NCBI RefSeq assembly: GCF_014168535.1 | Contig: NZ_CP060007.1 | Location: forward strand, 4,402,001-4,466,000 | Length of the DNA: 64,000 nucleotides | Source: Lacibacter sediminis | GTDB lineage: Bacteria > Bacteroidota > Bacteroidia > Chitinophagales > Chitinophagaceae | Reading direction: 5' to 3' | Shown: positions 1 through 10,567 of the stretch, piece after piece | Layout: every line of letters starts with the position of its first letter | Numbering within the stretch: the stretch's first letter is position 1 | Made by a program: the position numbers and the translations under genes | The notes under the pieces: generated by a model | Told to the model about the DNA's origin: nothing | What the model saw: only the letters and a program-made list of their open reading frames with translations | The model's database searches: none

Positions 1-3000
1 GAATCAGGATTATTGATGAAGTAGCAACGAAGTGTTTGTTCTTTCAGTGTCATTTTTTCGAAGCCAAGTTCAACCGCCAGCTTACGGCAACGCACAGTTG
101 TAAACAGATCCTCTACCTGCGATGGGATGGGGCCAAAACGATCGATGAGCTCTTTATGGAATTCGATCAAATCATCTTCGGTTTCACAGTTATCCAATCT
201 TGTATACAAACTCAAACGTTCTGCAATACTTTCTACGTATGCATCCGGAATCAAAATCTCAAGATCGGTATCAATTACACAATCCTTCACATAGTTTTCC
301 TGTTGCTGAATTTCTTCTTTAAAGAGTTCACGGAACTTCGTGCGTTTCAATTCACGGATAGCTTCGTCCAACACCTTCTGATACATTTCAAAACCGATCT
401 CGGCCATGAAACCACTTTGTTCACCACCGAGCATATTACCTGCACCACGTATATCAAGATCACGCATGGCAATCTGGAAACCGCTTCCCAACTCACTATG
501 CTGTTCTAATGTTTGCAAACGTTTTCTCGAATCGTTTGGCAGTGTACTCATAGGAGGAGCAAGCAAATAACAAAATGCTTTTTTGTTGCTTCGGCCTACA
601 CGTCCACGCAACTGGTGCAGATCACTTAAACCAAACTGGTGTGCATTGTTGATCATGATGGTGTTCACATTGGGAATATCAACACCGCTTTCAACAATGT
701 TCGTGCAAACCAACACATCATATTTTTTGCCGATAAAATCGAAGATGCGCTCTTCAAGATCGTGACCTTCCATTTGTCCGTGTGCAAAACCAATGCTGAG
801 GTCAGGACACAAACGTTGAATAATGGCAGCCATTTCAGCCAACCCTGCAATTCGATTGTGAATGAAAAAGACCTGTCCGCCACGCTCCGTTTCAAAATAG
901 ATCGCATCACGGATAAAATCTTCCTGGAACACCTGCACTTCGGTCTGTATGGGCTGACGGTTGGGAGGCGGCGTATTCATGATGCTGAGATCCCTTGCCC
1001 CCATTAAACTAAACTGCAACGTACGTGGAATAGGTGTTGCAGTTAGTGTAAGTGAATCCACATTCGTCTTCAACGTTTTGATCTTCTCCTTATGCCCCAC
1101 ACCGAACTTTTGTTCTTCATCCACAACCAGCAAACCAAGATCTTTAAACTTTACATCCTTGGCCAATAACGCATGTGTGCCAACAATGATGTCTACTTTT
1201 CCTTCCTGTAATTTCTGATAGGTTTCCTTTTTCTCTTTTGCCGATTTGAAACGGTTCACATAATCAACTGTTACAGGAAAATCTTTCAAACGTTCCTGGA
1301 ATGTTTTATAATGCTGATAGGCGAGAATGGTTGTGGGCACCATGATAGCAGCCTGCTTTCCATCACATACCGTTTTAAATGCAGCACGAACGGCAATCTC
1401 TGTTTTACCAAAGCCCACATCTCCACACACCAGACGATCCATGGGTGATGGTGCTTCCATATCTTTTTTTACATCGGCTGTTGCTTTACTTTGATCTGGC
1501 GTATCTTCATACATAAATGAAGCCTCCAGTTCTGTTTGCAGATAACTATCCGGCGTATGTTGAAATCCTTGTTGTGCTTTACGTTGTGCATACAATTGAA
1601 TAAGATCAAAAGCAATCTCTTTTACTTTCGTTTTCGTCTTTTCTTTTAACCGCTGCCATGCATCGCTGCCCAGTTTATTGATCTTCGGCACACTTCCCTC
1701 CTTGCCTGTGTACTTCGAGATTTTGTGCAGTGAGTTGATATTGACATAAAGGATATCACTGTCTTTATAGATCAAACGCACTGCCTCCTGCATTACACCA
1801 TTCACTTCGATTTTCTGCAAACCACTGTATGTTCCAACGCCGTGATCGATATGCGTTACATAATCACCGGGCTGTAATTCTTTTAATGCACGAATGGTAA
1901 GTGCCTTGCTCTTGTTATATGCCTGTTTGACTTTGTACTTATGATAACGCTGGAAAATTTCGTGATCGGTATAGCAGATCACTTTCAAATCTTCATCTAT
2001 AAATCCTTCATGAATAGCTAATGCAATTGGCGTGAAAGGAATCTCTGCTTTCAAATCAGCAAAGATGCTGTGAAGTCGTTCAAGCTGTTTTGGATTTTCT
2101 GCGAAGATGAATGTTTCAAATTTTTTCGTACCCCAACTTTTCAAATCACTTATTAATAATTCAAACTGCCGATTAAATGCCGGCTGATGTTTGGTATGAT
2201 ATTCAATTTCAAATCTGTTCTTCTCTTCAACTGTATTCAACAAGTGTGGTTCGTAACCAAACTCAATGGTATGATGTTGTTTGATCTGCTCTTCAACAAT
2301 TGCTGCAGTGATGAAATCCTGTTCGTTGAGATCAATTTTTTCCAAACGCTCATCTTCATCACGCTCCTGTTTGGAAACCGGCAATTTCAAGAACTGCTCC
2401 ATGTCTTCTTCCATAGTGAGCAGTCGCTCCTTCATCACATCAAAATCCTTCACCCATACAATCGTATTCTCCGGTAAAAATTCAAACAGCGAAACTTTCT
2501 CGCCACTTTCAAATTGTGTTTCCACATTCGGAATAATACTTACCTGCGCCAATCGTCGTTCACTCAACTGCGTTTCCGGATCGAAGATGCGGATGCTGTC
2601 TACATCATTCCCAAACAATTCCAAACGATAGGGCTTTTCATTGCCGAACGAATAAATATCGAGGATACCACCACGTACTGCAAACTGCCCGGGCTGATAC
2701 ACAAAATCGGTTCGTTCAAAACCAAGATCAACCAAAAAGCCCATCATATTATCAACGTCTAACGTGTCGTTGGTTTTGATGAGCAGCATATTGCCTTGCA
2801 GTTTCTTTGGCAACACTACTTTTTCAAACAACGCATCGGGGTAAGTAACAATTGCTCCAACCCGCTGACCGGTAGGCATTGAAAATTTCGTCAATGCTTC
2901 CGTACGCAACATCACATGCGAGGAATTGAGTAACCGAAAATTCTTTGGATGCTTGAATGAGGATGGGAAATAAAACAGGTTGAGTTCGTTGGTGATACTT

Positions 3001-3266
3001 TCCAGCGAATTGTGGAAGTAAGCAGCTTCTTCCGAGTCGTTTACGATAAACACATGGTTGAATTGCTCAAGCGAAGAATGATTGAAAACCGAAGCTGCCA
3101 CAAACTGTGATGAGCTTCCCAAAAGGTTTTTTAGATAGATCCGTTGAGTTTGGGAAAAAGAAAGCCTGTCCGCCAGTTGAAAAAGGCGGGGATCATCATT
3201 AAATTTTTTCTGCAACAACTCAAAATTCACAGGCGGCAAAGATACGGTTGGAAGAAGTATTTTCAT
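1..3266 (-). CDS. mfd: Transcription-repair coupling factor Mfd (C-terminus cut by window edge)
   Basis: The product is a superfamily-2 DNA translocase that removes RNA polymerase stalled at DNA lesions and recruits UvrA. About 1088 codons are present and the frame is still open at position 1, ending in RCYFINNPD, so roughly the last 30-40 residues are missing. The CarD/RID RNA-polymerase-binding domain is near residues 470-530 (PGDYVTHIDHGVGTYSG). The RecG-like motor carries Walker A GDVGFGKTE with Lys621 and the Walker B box DEEQ at 716-719, followed by TATPIPRTL and LRGRVGRS. The start ATG at 3266 gives MKILLPTVSLPPVNFELLQ; the nearby ATG at 3270 runs into a stop after 16 codons. It is divergent from the protease gene at 3432. 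The identification is certain. Confidence 0.97.
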   Translation of the reverse strand, partial: MKILLPTVSLPPVNFELLQKKFNDDPRLFQLADRLSFSQTQRIYLKNLLGSSSQFVAASVFNHSSLEQFNHVFIVNDSEEAAYFHNSLESITNELNLFYFPSSFKHPKNFRLLNSSHVMLRTEALTKFSMPTGQRVGAIVTYPDALFEKVVLPKKLQGNMLLIKTNDTLDVDNMMGFLVDLGFERTDFVYQPGQFAVRGGILDIYSFGNEKPYRLELFGNDVDSIRIFDPETQLSERRLAQVSIIPNVETQFESGEKVSLFEFLPENTIVWVKDFDVMKERLLTMEEDMEQFLKLPVSKQERDEDERLEKIDLNEQDFITAAIVEEQIKQHHTIEFGYEPHLLNTVEEKNRFEIEYHTKHQPAFNRQFELLISDLKSWGTKKFETFIFAENPKQLERLHSIFADLKAEIPFTPIALAIHEGFIDEDLKVICYTDHEIFQRYHKYKVKQAYNKSKALTIRALKELQPGDYVTHIDHGVGTYSGLQKIEVNGVMQEAVRLIYKDSDILYVNINSLHKISKYTGKEGSVPKINKLGSDAWQRLKEKTKTKVKEIAFDLIQLYAQRKAQQGFQHTPDSYLQTELEASFMYEDTPDQSKATADVKKDMEAPSPMDRLVCGDVGFGKTEIAVRAAFKTVCDGKQAAIMVPTTILAYQHYKTFQERLKDFPVTVDYVNRFKSAKEKKETYQKLQEGKVDIIVGTHALLAKDVKFKDLGLLVVDEEQKFGVGHKEKIKTLKTNVDSLTLTATPIPRTLQFSLMGARDLSIMNTPPPNRQPIQTEVQVFQEDFIRDAIYFETERGGQVFFIHNRIAGLAEMAAIIQRLCPDLSIGFAHGQMEGHDLEERIFDFIGKKYDVLVCTNIVESGVDIPNVNTIMINNAHQFGLSDLHQLRGRVGRSNKKAFCYLLAPPMSTLPNDSRKRLQTLEQHSELGSGFQIAMRDLDIRGAGNMLGGEQSGFMAEIGFEMYQKVLDEAIRELKRTKFRELFKEEIQQQENYVKDCVIDTDLEILIPDAYVESIAERLSLYTRLDNCETEDDLIEFHKELIDRFGPIPSQVEDLFTTVRCRKLAVELGFEKMTLKEQTLRCYFINNPD

Positions 3267-3312
3267 GCATGTCTGATTGTTCGGAAGGCTTTCTTTTTCG
3301 GGAAAGAATGCC

Positions 3313-3320
3313 TATTTTTG
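3313..3320 (+). promoter_or_regulatory. Candidate -7 promoter element TATTTTTG
   Basis: TATTTTTG matches the Bacteroidota -7 consensus TAnnTTTG and lies in the divergent gap between mfd and the protease gene. Transcription would start near 3327 and leave a leader of about 105 bases before the ATG at 3432. No clear TTTG -33 box is seen at the expected spacing, so the call rests on the -7 box and its position. Confidence 0.5.
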
Positions 3321-3431
3321 AACCGAATCCAAATCTGTAAAACCTACTTCATGAATTACCGCCATCCGTATGTACAGCCATACTCTTGTTCATTCAGGCA
3401 ATTACTCCATTTTACTTACCTGTTCAGAAAC

Positions 3432-6400
3432 ATGAAAAAAGCCTTTCTGCTAACTGTTTTACTGTGCAGCATCAACTCATTAATTGCACAAAAGAAAATC
3501 ACCACACTCCGCTTAAAAGCAGGTGATGTAGCCATTCAGGGAAATATGGAGGCAGAAACAATCACAAAGGAATTCAGAAAAGGTCGTTTTGGAGAATGGA
3601 CATACATTGTACTTGCCTTTGAAAAACCTGTTACAAATACTCAGCAACTTGCATTAAAGGGAATGGGAATTGAATTGTTATCCTACTTACCTGATAATAG
3701 CTACCAGGTGAGAATGAAAAGAATGCCCATGTTTTCGCAGCTTTTTGGCACGGGCGTACGGGCAATGATCAACATGCCCGGTTCGGCTAAGCTTGGCCGT
3801 GAGTTGAATACGCTGTTGCCGTTGCAGCAACCTCAAACAATATTGTTAATTAATCTTCAATTGCAACAGGGAATAAAATGGAATGAAGTAAAAGAAACAC
3901 TTGCAGGCTATGAAGTTGTACTCACAAAATCAGATTTCCTTAACCAAGGACTTGCACAGGTGAACATTCCTGCAAAAAATATTACGGCTGTCAGCAACCT
4001 ACCTTTTGTATCGTTCATGAATGCATCTTTTCTGCAACCGACTCCGCTTAACCAGCGTGAAAGAGGATTATTTGGGTTAACGAATCTTACAAATTCAGAA
4101 GTTGCAGGAAGAAATCTGAGCGGACTTGGAACCACAGTAGGTATTGGAGATAATGCAGATCCGGCACATCTAGATAATACAAAAAATGTATTGAACAGAA
4201 ATCCTTCTTTCATAACAAACAATCATGGACGCATGGTAACAGGTGTTGTTGGTGGCGATGGGCTTATTGAGGAAAGATATAAAGGTGTTGCACCCAGTAG
4301 CTTATTGATCGTTGACCTGTATGATTATATACTTACAAAATCTGCAACCTATTTTACTGATTTTGGAATGACAGTTACCAACAATTCTTATTTCACTGGT
4401 TTGGCTGGTTGTCCCGGGAACAGTGATTACAATGAATTGAGTGTTTATGTTGATCAACAGATCTATAACAATCCCTTTCTCCAACATATTTTTTCGGCTG
4501 GCAACGACGGCGGCCGTACCTGTTCCGGATACCCGATTTCATTCGCAACCATAAAAAGCGGTTACCAGGTTGGTAAGAATGTTCTAGACGTAGCCGATTA
4601 TCACGTTGGAACTGATGCATTAAATCTCAGTTCAAGCAAAGGACCTGTTGAAGATGGGCGCTTAAAACCAGAAATAACCGCCAGTGGCGTGAGCGTATTT
4701 TCAACAAATGCTAACAACACTTATAACCAGGGCTTTGGTACAAGTTTTTCATCTCCATTTGTCGCGGGCGTTTGGGCATTGCTTACCGAACGTTACAAAA
4801 AACTGCATGCTAATGCTCTTCCAAAATCTGCTTTATTAAAAGCTGTGCTTTGTAACTCAGCAGATGACAGAGGTAATGCCGGACCAGATTATGGTTATGG
4901 GTTTGGGCTTGTGAATTCACGCAGAGCAGTTGAAGTGTTAGAAAATAACCGATACTTCACCGGTACTCTTTCAACTGCCGGCACTTCATCGCAGATCATT
5001 GCTGTTCCTGCAAATACCAGGCAGGTAAAAGTATTACTGTACTGGCACGATAAAGAAGCTTCGCCTCTTGCATCAACTGCATTGGTCAACGATCTTGATC
5101 TGTCTGTTATTGATGGTGTAACCACTTACCTTCCGTGGATACTTAATCCATCACCTGCAACTGTAAACAATCCAGCAGTGAGAGGAGTTGATCGTATCAA
5201 TAATATTGAGCAGGTTACAATTGACAATCCCGGTGCAAACATCAGCATTAACGTCAGTGGTTTTAATGTGCCGAATGGTCCGCAGGAATATTTTGTAGTG
5301 TATGAATTTTTGAAAGATGAAATTGTTCTTGAACATCCCTATGGCGGAGAACGATTTGTTCCTGGAGTTGAAGAGATCATTAAATGGAATGCAAAAGATA
5401 ACAGCACAAATGCTTTTACAATTGAAGTATCAGTTGATGATGGTGCTACCTGGAGTATAGTTGATGCAAATGTTCCGGCCGATCAACATCGTTACAGATG
5501 GTTTGGCGTTCCCAATACCCCAACAAACAAAGGAAAGGTAAGAGTTTCAAGAAATGGTGGAGGCGCATCCGCTACATCCCCCGGTAACTTCACTATACTA
5601 GCTCAGCCGGTGATTACTGCTACTGTGCCATGCGAAGGTTATGTCAATCTATCATGGCCTGCTGTTAGTGGCGCAACAGATTACGAAGTACTGCAGTTAA
5701 ATGATGGCGCATTCAGTACACTTGGCATAACAACTGCTTCCACTTATCGTGTGAGCGGACTTGATAAAACACAACTCTATTGGTTTACTGTTCGTGCAAG
5801 AATAGCCGATTCATTGGGTTTGCGTGCAGTTGCAAGAAGCATCACACCTACGCTTGCTACCGCTTGCACTGCTGCTGAATTTGACAATGACCTCAAAATA
5901 GATTCATTACTTTCTCCTGTTCATGGCAGAGAAAATACGAGTATTGGTTTATCGGCAACACAACCAATTACTGTGCGTATTAAAAATCTTGACGATGTTG
6001 CAACAAGCAGCACTTATACTGTTTCTTACCAGATCAATGGTGGCGCTGTTGTAACAGAATCTTCATCTGTTTCTATTGCTGCTAATGCAACTGTGAATTA
6101 TACGTTTGCGGCAACAGCAAACTTATCTGCTCCAGGCATTTACAATATTAAAGTAACGGTAAAGCAAACCGGCGATGCACAAACTGCCAATGACGAATTC
6201 ACTTATGTCGTGAAGCATATTGCCAACCCGGCAGTGATTCTGCCTTTTGCAGAAACGTTTGAATCAACTGGCAGCGATGAATACAAAACCAATTTCTTTG
6301 GATTAACCAATGCAGATCGATTTGATTATTTAAATACTTCCAATGGCAGGTTACGCACATTTGTTAATTCGGGGGTTGCAGTGAACGGAAGTAAAGCTAT

Positions 6401-8462
6401 TACGCTTGATGCGGTAAATTATAATGGTGTATTAGCAGGAAACAGTGTTACAGGCACTATTAATCTCAGCAGTTACACAGCAACACAAGGTTTACGTTTT
6501 GATTTCAACTTTAAAAATCACGGACAGTTAAAACAACCGGGTACTGGTGTGTGGATGCGTGGCAGCGATACCCAACCCTGGGTTCTCATGTATAATCTCT
6601 CTAACAATCAAGGCAACCCCGGTGAAGTAAAACGTGTAAGTATTAACATCAACGAACTTGGACAAACAGTTAGTTCAAGTTTCCAGGTTCGATTCGATCA
6701 GATAAGCAGTACATCAGCCAACAATGCAACGTATGATATTAATGGATATGATCAGGATGATGGATTTACTTTTGATGATATCCGTATTGTGCAGGCAAGT
6801 AATGATGTGTTGCTTACACAATTGGTAGCGCCTGATACATTTAATTGCACTCCGGGAAATGCAAACATTACGATCAAAGTAAAAAACACAACAGCTACTA
6901 CTTTCACAAATGTTCCGGTTTATTACCGTATCAACAATGGAACGGCTGTAGAAGGATCAATACCTTCTTTAGCTGGTAATACAGAACTTGATTATACATT
7001 TTCAACGCAAGCCGATCTTTCTGCATTCAAAGCTTATGAAATTGATACATGGGTTCAGTTCAGCGGGGATGATTATCCTGTCAATGATAGTATTAATAAT
7101 CGCTTTGTTTACAGCAGCCCTGTGATCAGTTCATTCCCTTATCTCGAACGTTTTGATAATTCCAATGGAAACTGGTTTACTGATACACTCAGTTACAGCA
7201 GCTGGCGTTGGGGCATGCCTTCTAAAACATTAATGAAGCGTTCAGCCAGCGAAGGAAAAGGTTGGTTCACAACACTCAATAACAGCTATAAACAAAATGA
7301 GAATTCGTATCTCTATTCACCCTGTTTCAATTTAAGCAGTTTAACACAGCCGGTGTTAAGCTTCAGTCATATTACGCAGCAAGAAGATAATTGCAATTGT
7401 GACTATCACACATTAGAATACAGTACGGACAATGGCAACACCTGGCAACGATTGACTGCAACAAACGGCACCAACTGGTTTGACTCATCCTCTAATCAAT
7501 CCTGGAAAAAAAGTATTCAGCGTTGGCATGTTTCAAGTACAGAAGTGCCGAATACTTCCAATATCCGCTTCCGTATTTTCCTTTCAAGTGATGAAGCAGC
7601 ACAATATGAAGGCATTGGTATTGATGACATTCACATTTTTGAAAAAGCAACTATTTATACAGGTGCTGATGTATTAAATATCAATCAAACAGTAAGTGGA
7701 AATAACTGGGTGCATTTTAACAGCGGTGGAACAAGAATAGCATCCATCCATCCAATGGGTCAAAATCTTGGCAGCACTGAGGTAAGCGCATACATTAATG
7801 CGGGACCTGTTCGCACCATGAATAATCAGTATTACCTTGATCGTAACCTGGTGATCCGTTCAACTATAGCACCAACAGATAGTGTGCTTATACGATTCTA
7901 TTTTGCAGAACAGGAAGCAAAAGCATTGATCGATGCAACCGGCTGCCCTCTTTGTATCAAACTTACTGATGCATACCTGGCGGCAGTTACAAAATATAAC
8001 GGTAGCGCTTCTTTTGAAAATGGAGTATTGAATGATGGAGCCGATGGTACATTCCAATTTATTGATTCCGGGAAAGTAGATGTAGTACCATTCAACAATG
8101 GTTATTATGCTGAGTTTAAAGTGAAGAGTTTCTCTGAATTCTGGATCAATGCAGTTGACATGGGACTTACTCAAACAGTAACCGATGTGAATGATATAAC
8201 CAATGCCGGCATCTTTATTAAAAATGTTTACACCGATGATGCCGGGGGGTTGTTCATTAATGCAGGTAATAAAACACAGATCCGTGAAATGAATATCCGT
8301 ATTGTAAACGCCATGGGCCAGGAAGTCATGAGCAAACAAACCTCTTATTCAGATACAAGGCTCAACATCAACAACCTTTCAAGTGGCATCTATTTTGTTG
8401 AGATAAGAGACAGAAAAGGTAAAGAACAGTTCGTGAAAAAGATTGTGAGAACTTCAAACTAA
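3432..8462 (+). CDS. Secreted S8 subtilisin-like protease with T9SS type A sorting domain
   Basis: This 1676-residue protein begins with a signal peptide (MKKAFLLTVLLCSINSLIAQ). The peptidase S8 domain shows the catalytic triad as Asp240 (GIGDNAD), His265 (NNHGRMVTGVVGG) and Ser438 (GTSFSSPFVAG). Downstream come a beta-sandwich (about 633-722), a fibronectin type III-like domain (about 727-806), CARDB-like repeats (about 817-926 and 1124-1226) alternating with jelly-roll modules. The last 80 residues (from about 1594) form a T9SS sorting domain with MNIRIVNAMGQEV, SSGIYFVEI and a final KKIVRTSN. It is therefore probably exported by T9SS and attached to or released from the cell surface. An in-frame ATG at 3144 would add 96 residues, but these overlap mfd on the other strand and would bury the signal peptide, so the start at 3432 is used. 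The substrate is unknown. Confidence 0.93.
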   Translation: MKKAFLLTVLLCSINSLIAQKKITTLRLKAGDVAIQGNMEAETITKEFRKGRFGEWTYIVLAFEKPVTNTQQLALKGMGIELLSYLPDNSYQVRMKRMPMFSQLFGTGVRAMINMPGSAKLGRELNTLLPLQQPQTILLINLQLQQGIKWNEVKETLAGYEVVLTKSDFLNQGLAQVNIPAKNITAVSNLPFVSFMNASFLQPTPLNQRERGLFGLTNLTNSEVAGRNLSGLGTTVGIGDNADPAHLDNTKNVLNRNPSFITNNHGRMVTGVVGGDGLIEERYKGVAPSSLLIVDLYDYILTKSATYFTDFGMTVTNNSYFTGLAGCPGNSDYNELSVYVDQQIYNNPFLQHIFSAGNDGGRTCSGYPISFATIKSGYQVGKNVLDVADYHVGTDALNLSSSKGPVEDGRLKPEITASGVSVFSTNANNTYNQGFGTSFSSPFVAGVWALLTERYKKLHANALPKSALLKAVLCNSADDRGNAGPDYGYGFGLVNSRRAVEVLENNRYFTGTLSTAGTSSQIIAVPANTRQVKVLLYWHDKEASPLASTALVNDLDLSVIDGVTTYLPWILNPSPATVNNPAVRGVDRINNIEQVTIDNPGANISINVSGFNVPNGPQEYFVVYEFLKDEIVLEHPYGGERFVPGVEEIIKWNAKDNSTNAFTIEVSVDDGATWSIVDANVPADQHRYRWFGVPNTPTNKGKVRVSRNGGGASATSPGNFTILAQPVITATVPCEGYVNLSWPAVSGATDYEVLQLNDGAFSTLGITTASTYRVSGLDKTQLYWFTVRARIADSLGLRAVARSITPTLATACTAAEFDNDLKIDSLLSPVHGRENTSIGLSATQPITVRIKNLDDVATSSTYTVSYQINGGAVVTESSSVSIAANATVNYTFAATANLSAPGIYNIKVTVKQTGDAQTANDEFTYVVKHIANPAVILPFAETFESTGSDEYKTNFFGLTNADRFDYLNTSNGRLRTFVNSGVAVNGSKAITLDAVNYNGVLAGNSVTGTINLSSYTATQGLRFDFNFKNHGQLKQPGTGVWMRGSDTQPWVLMYNLSNNQGNPGEVKRVSININELGQTVSSSFQVRFDQISSTSANNATYDINGYDQDDGFTFDDIRIVQASNDVLLTQLVAPDTFNCTPGNANITIKVKNTTATTFTNVPVYYRINNGTAVEGSIPSLAGNTELDYTFSTQADLSAFKAYEIDTWVQFSGDDYPVNDSINNRFVYSSPVISSFPYLERFDNSNGNWFTDTLSYSSWRWGMPSKTLMKRSASEGKGWFTTLNNSYKQNENSYLYSPCFNLSSLTQPVLSFSHITQQEDNCNCDYHTLEYSTDNGNTWQRLTATNGTNWFDSSSNQSWKKSIQRWHVSSTEVPNTSNIRFRIFLSSDEAAQYEGIGIDDIHIFEKATIYTGADVLNINQTVSGNNWVHFNSGGTRIASIHPMGQNLGSTEVSAYINAGPVRTMNNQYYLDRNLVIRSTIAPTDSVLIRFYFAEQEAKALIDATGCPLCIKLTDAYLAAVTKYNGSASFENGVLNDGADGTFQFIDSGKVDVVPFNNGYYAEFKVKSFSEFWINAVDMGLTQTVTDVNDITNAGIFIKNVYTDDAGGLFINAGNKTQIREMNIRIVNAMGQEVMSKQTSYSDTRLNINNLSSGIYFVEIRDRKGKEQFVKKIVRTSN

Positions 8463-8481
8463 ATAATGCAGGAGGTCTGCA

Positions 8482-8519
8482 AAAAGAAAGTCCCCCGTTA
8501 GTACGGGGGACTTTCTTTT
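8482..8519. terminator. Bidirectional intrinsic terminator
   Basis: AAAAGAAAGTCCCCCGT pairs with ACGGGGGACTTTCTTTT around a TAGT loop, with T-rich tails on both strands. It lies between two convergent genes, the protease ending at 8462 and the small membrane protein ending at 8537, and can serve both. Confidence 0.9.
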
Positions 8520-8536
8520 GTATGTTGTTGCAAGTT

Positions 8537-8887
8537 TTAACCGATTTTTCCGAGAGGTATTTTTCTTACTTTTTCATCTTCTTCCTCATCGATGTGTGAA
8601 ACAGGATAAGGAATTTTTGCTTTTTCCAATGTTTCAGCTAATTGTTTATTGGTTTTTGCAAAGTGAAGTATTTCCTTGTGCGCCGCCAACATCTCATCTT
8701 CCAGTTCCAGTATCCTCTTTTCTTTCGACATCACTTGCTTTTTACCGATCCTGATTCCAATAAAGCCAACAACAAGCATAATTGCTGCGAAGAGAATTAC
8801 ATGGATTTCAAGGGTCGATTGTGTTATGCCGAATATTCCACCTAATGTGAAACCGAAGATTTCAAGGGTTAATTGAGTAAGGTTCAT
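8537..8887 (-). CDS. Small membrane protein with C-terminal coiled coil, function unknown
   Basis: This 116-residue protein is not assigned to a named family. It has a hydrophobic N-terminal half with one clear membrane segment at about residues 28-47 (ILFAAIMLVVGFIGIRIG) and perhaps a weaker one before it. A basic KK patch follows, then a heptad-like helix (EKRILELEDEMLAAHKEI) and an acidic tail (DEEEDEKVRK). The topology suggests a single-pass inner-membrane protein with a cytoplasmic coiled coil. It is convergent with the protease gene and separated from glyS by 116 bases. The ORF is intact and its composition is like that of its neighbours, so it is probably a real gene. Confidence 0.7.
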   Translation of the reverse strand: MNLTQLTLEIFGFTLGGIFGITQSTLEIHVILFAAIMLVVGFIGIRIGKKQVMSKEKRILELEDEMLAAHKEILHFAKTNKQLAETLEKAKIPYPVSHIDEEEDEKVRKIPLGKIG

Positions 8888-9003
8888 TTGTTCCTTTGTT
8901 TTGTTCTCAACTTCATCGTCAGGAAACGATTTTATTGATTTGGGTATACAATTAAATTATGTATAAGTTGTTTATCGACGGCAAATTAGTTCACTTTCGC
9001 CAA

Positions 9004-10461
9004 CTATGCAACTGTATTGAGGATAAATTGTTTAACGGCTGATAAAGGGATGCGTTCCTGCTGCAATGTATCCCTGTTCCGGATGGTTACGGTATTGTCT
9101 TCTTTTGTCTGATGATCGACCGTTACACAAAAAGGCGTTCCAATGGCATCCTGTCTGCGATAACGCTTGCCGATGGTATCCTTTTCCTCGTAAAAACAGT
9201 GGAAATGAGGACGACACTCGTCCATCAGTTGTCCCGCAATCTCCGGCAGACCATCTTTTTTGGTTAGTGGGAAAACCGCCAGCTTAATGGGGGCAATTTT
9301 CACGGGCAAACGCAGAACAGTCCTGGTTTCCGTCTTTCCTTCTTCGGCAGTAGGTACTTCTTCCTCGTGGTAAGAATTGCTCAAAACGGTCAGGAACAAA
9401 CGATCCAGCCCAACCGACGTCTCCACGACATACGGGATATAGTTACCAAAAGGTTTCCCCTCAGCATTCAGATCGTTATCGAAATACTGCATTTTCTTTT
9501 TGCTGAATTCCTGGTGGCGGCGCAGATCGTAGTCGGTACGGGAGTGGATTCCCTCCAGCTCCTTCCAGCCAAACGGGAATTCAAATTCAATATCAACAGC
9601 AGCGTTGGCGTAGTGTGCCAACTTAATATGATCGTGAAAGCGGAGTTTTTCAGCAGGAAGCCCCAAATCTTTATGCCACTGTAATCGGGTTTCTTTCCAT
9701 TTTGCATACCAATCGAGTTCGGTGCCGGGACGAACGAAGAACTGCATTTCCATTTGCTCAAACTCCCGCATGCGGAAAATGAATTGGCGTGCAACGATCT
9801 CGTTACGGAAAGCCTTACCAGTTTGGGCAATACCAAACGGAATTTTCATCCTTCCGCTTTTTTGCACATTCAGGAAGTTTACGAATATACCTTGCGCCGT
9901 TTCCGGACGCAGGTACACAATATTATCTTCGGGATTATCGCTTGATACCGCTCCAAACTCGGTAGAGAACATGAGGTTGAACTGGCGCACATCGGTCCAG
10001 TTAGCTGTACCACTTACCGAACATTTGATCTTGTTTTCTTCAATTAATTGTTTGATCCCCACAAAATCATCTGCTGCTAACAACTGTTCCATTTTGGCGA
10101 TCAATGCAGCACTTTCAGCATCAGAAAGTGTTTCTGCATGTGCTTCAATAAGATGATCGACACGGTAACGCTTTTTGCTGTCTTTGTTATCGATCATGGG
10201 ATCGCTGAAATTATCAACGTGACCACTGGCTTTCCAGGTGGTGGGGTGCATAAAGATAGCCGCATCAATACCAACAATATTATCGTGTAGCTGGGTCATG
10301 CTTTTCCACCAGAAATCACGGATGTTCTTTTTCAATTGTGCACCTAACTGACCATAATCGTACACTGCACTTAAGCCATCATAAATTTCAGATGACTGGA
10401 AAATATAACCATACTCTTTTGAGTGGGAGATAATGTTTGCAAAAAGCTTCTCGTTCGCCAT
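9004..10461 (-). CDS. glyS: Glycine--tRNA ligase (single-chain class II type)
   Basis: The product charges tRNA-Gly with glycine in the cytoplasm. At 485 residues it has the homodimeric, eukaryote/archaea-like architecture rather than the GlyQ/GlyS tetramer. It shows class II motif 2 (FRNEIVARQFIFRMREFEQME) split from the glycine pocket by LRPETAQGIFVNF, and motif 3 (ETSVGLDRLFL), followed by the anticodon-binding domain (LPVKIAPIKLAVFPL). The start at 10461 gives MANEKLFANIISHSKEYGY. The in-frame ATG at 10557 adds 32 low-quality residues not typical of the family. It lies downstream of the MazG-like gene and dtd on the same strand. Confidence 0.97.
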   Translation of the reverse strand: MANEKLFANIISHSKEYGYIFQSSEIYDGLSAVYDYGQLGAQLKKNIRDFWWKSMTQLHDNIVGIDAAIFMHPTTWKASGHVDNFSDPMIDNKDSKKRYRVDHLIEAHAETLSDAESAALIAKMEQLLAADDFVGIKQLIEENKIKCSVSGTANWTDVRQFNLMFSTEFGAVSSDNPEDNIVYLRPETAQGIFVNFLNVQKSGRMKIPFGIAQTGKAFRNEIVARQFIFRMREFEQMEMQFFVRPGTELDWYAKWKETRLQWHKDLGLPAEKLRFHDHIKLAHYANAAVDIEFEFPFGWKELEGIHSRTDYDLRRHQEFSKKKMQYFDNDLNAEGKPFGNYIPYVVETSVGLDRLFLTVLSNSYHEEEVPTAEEGKTETRTVLRLPVKIAPIKLAVFPLTKKDGLPEIAGQLMDECRPHFHCFYEEKDTIGKRYRRQDAIGTPFCVTVDHQTKEDNTVTIRNRDTLQQERIPLSAVKQFILNTVA

Positions 10462-10567
10462 GTTCGCTGTTTTTGAAGGTGTGCAAAGATAAGTGTTTGA
10501 AGGCGCAAGACGAAAGGAACAGGAAACAAGAAAGAAAATCGAACATCTACATTCCAAAGCACAAGAG

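Noticed and set aside
3144..3431. N-terminal extension of the secreted protease from ATG 3144
   Set aside because: It overlaps mfd on the opposite strand, has no secretion features and would place 96 residues before a perfect signal peptide.
7860..8339. Long minus-strand reading frame inside the protease gene
   Set aside because: It is a shadow of the plus-strand gene, with unnatural Cys/His/Ile-rich composition and no promoter.
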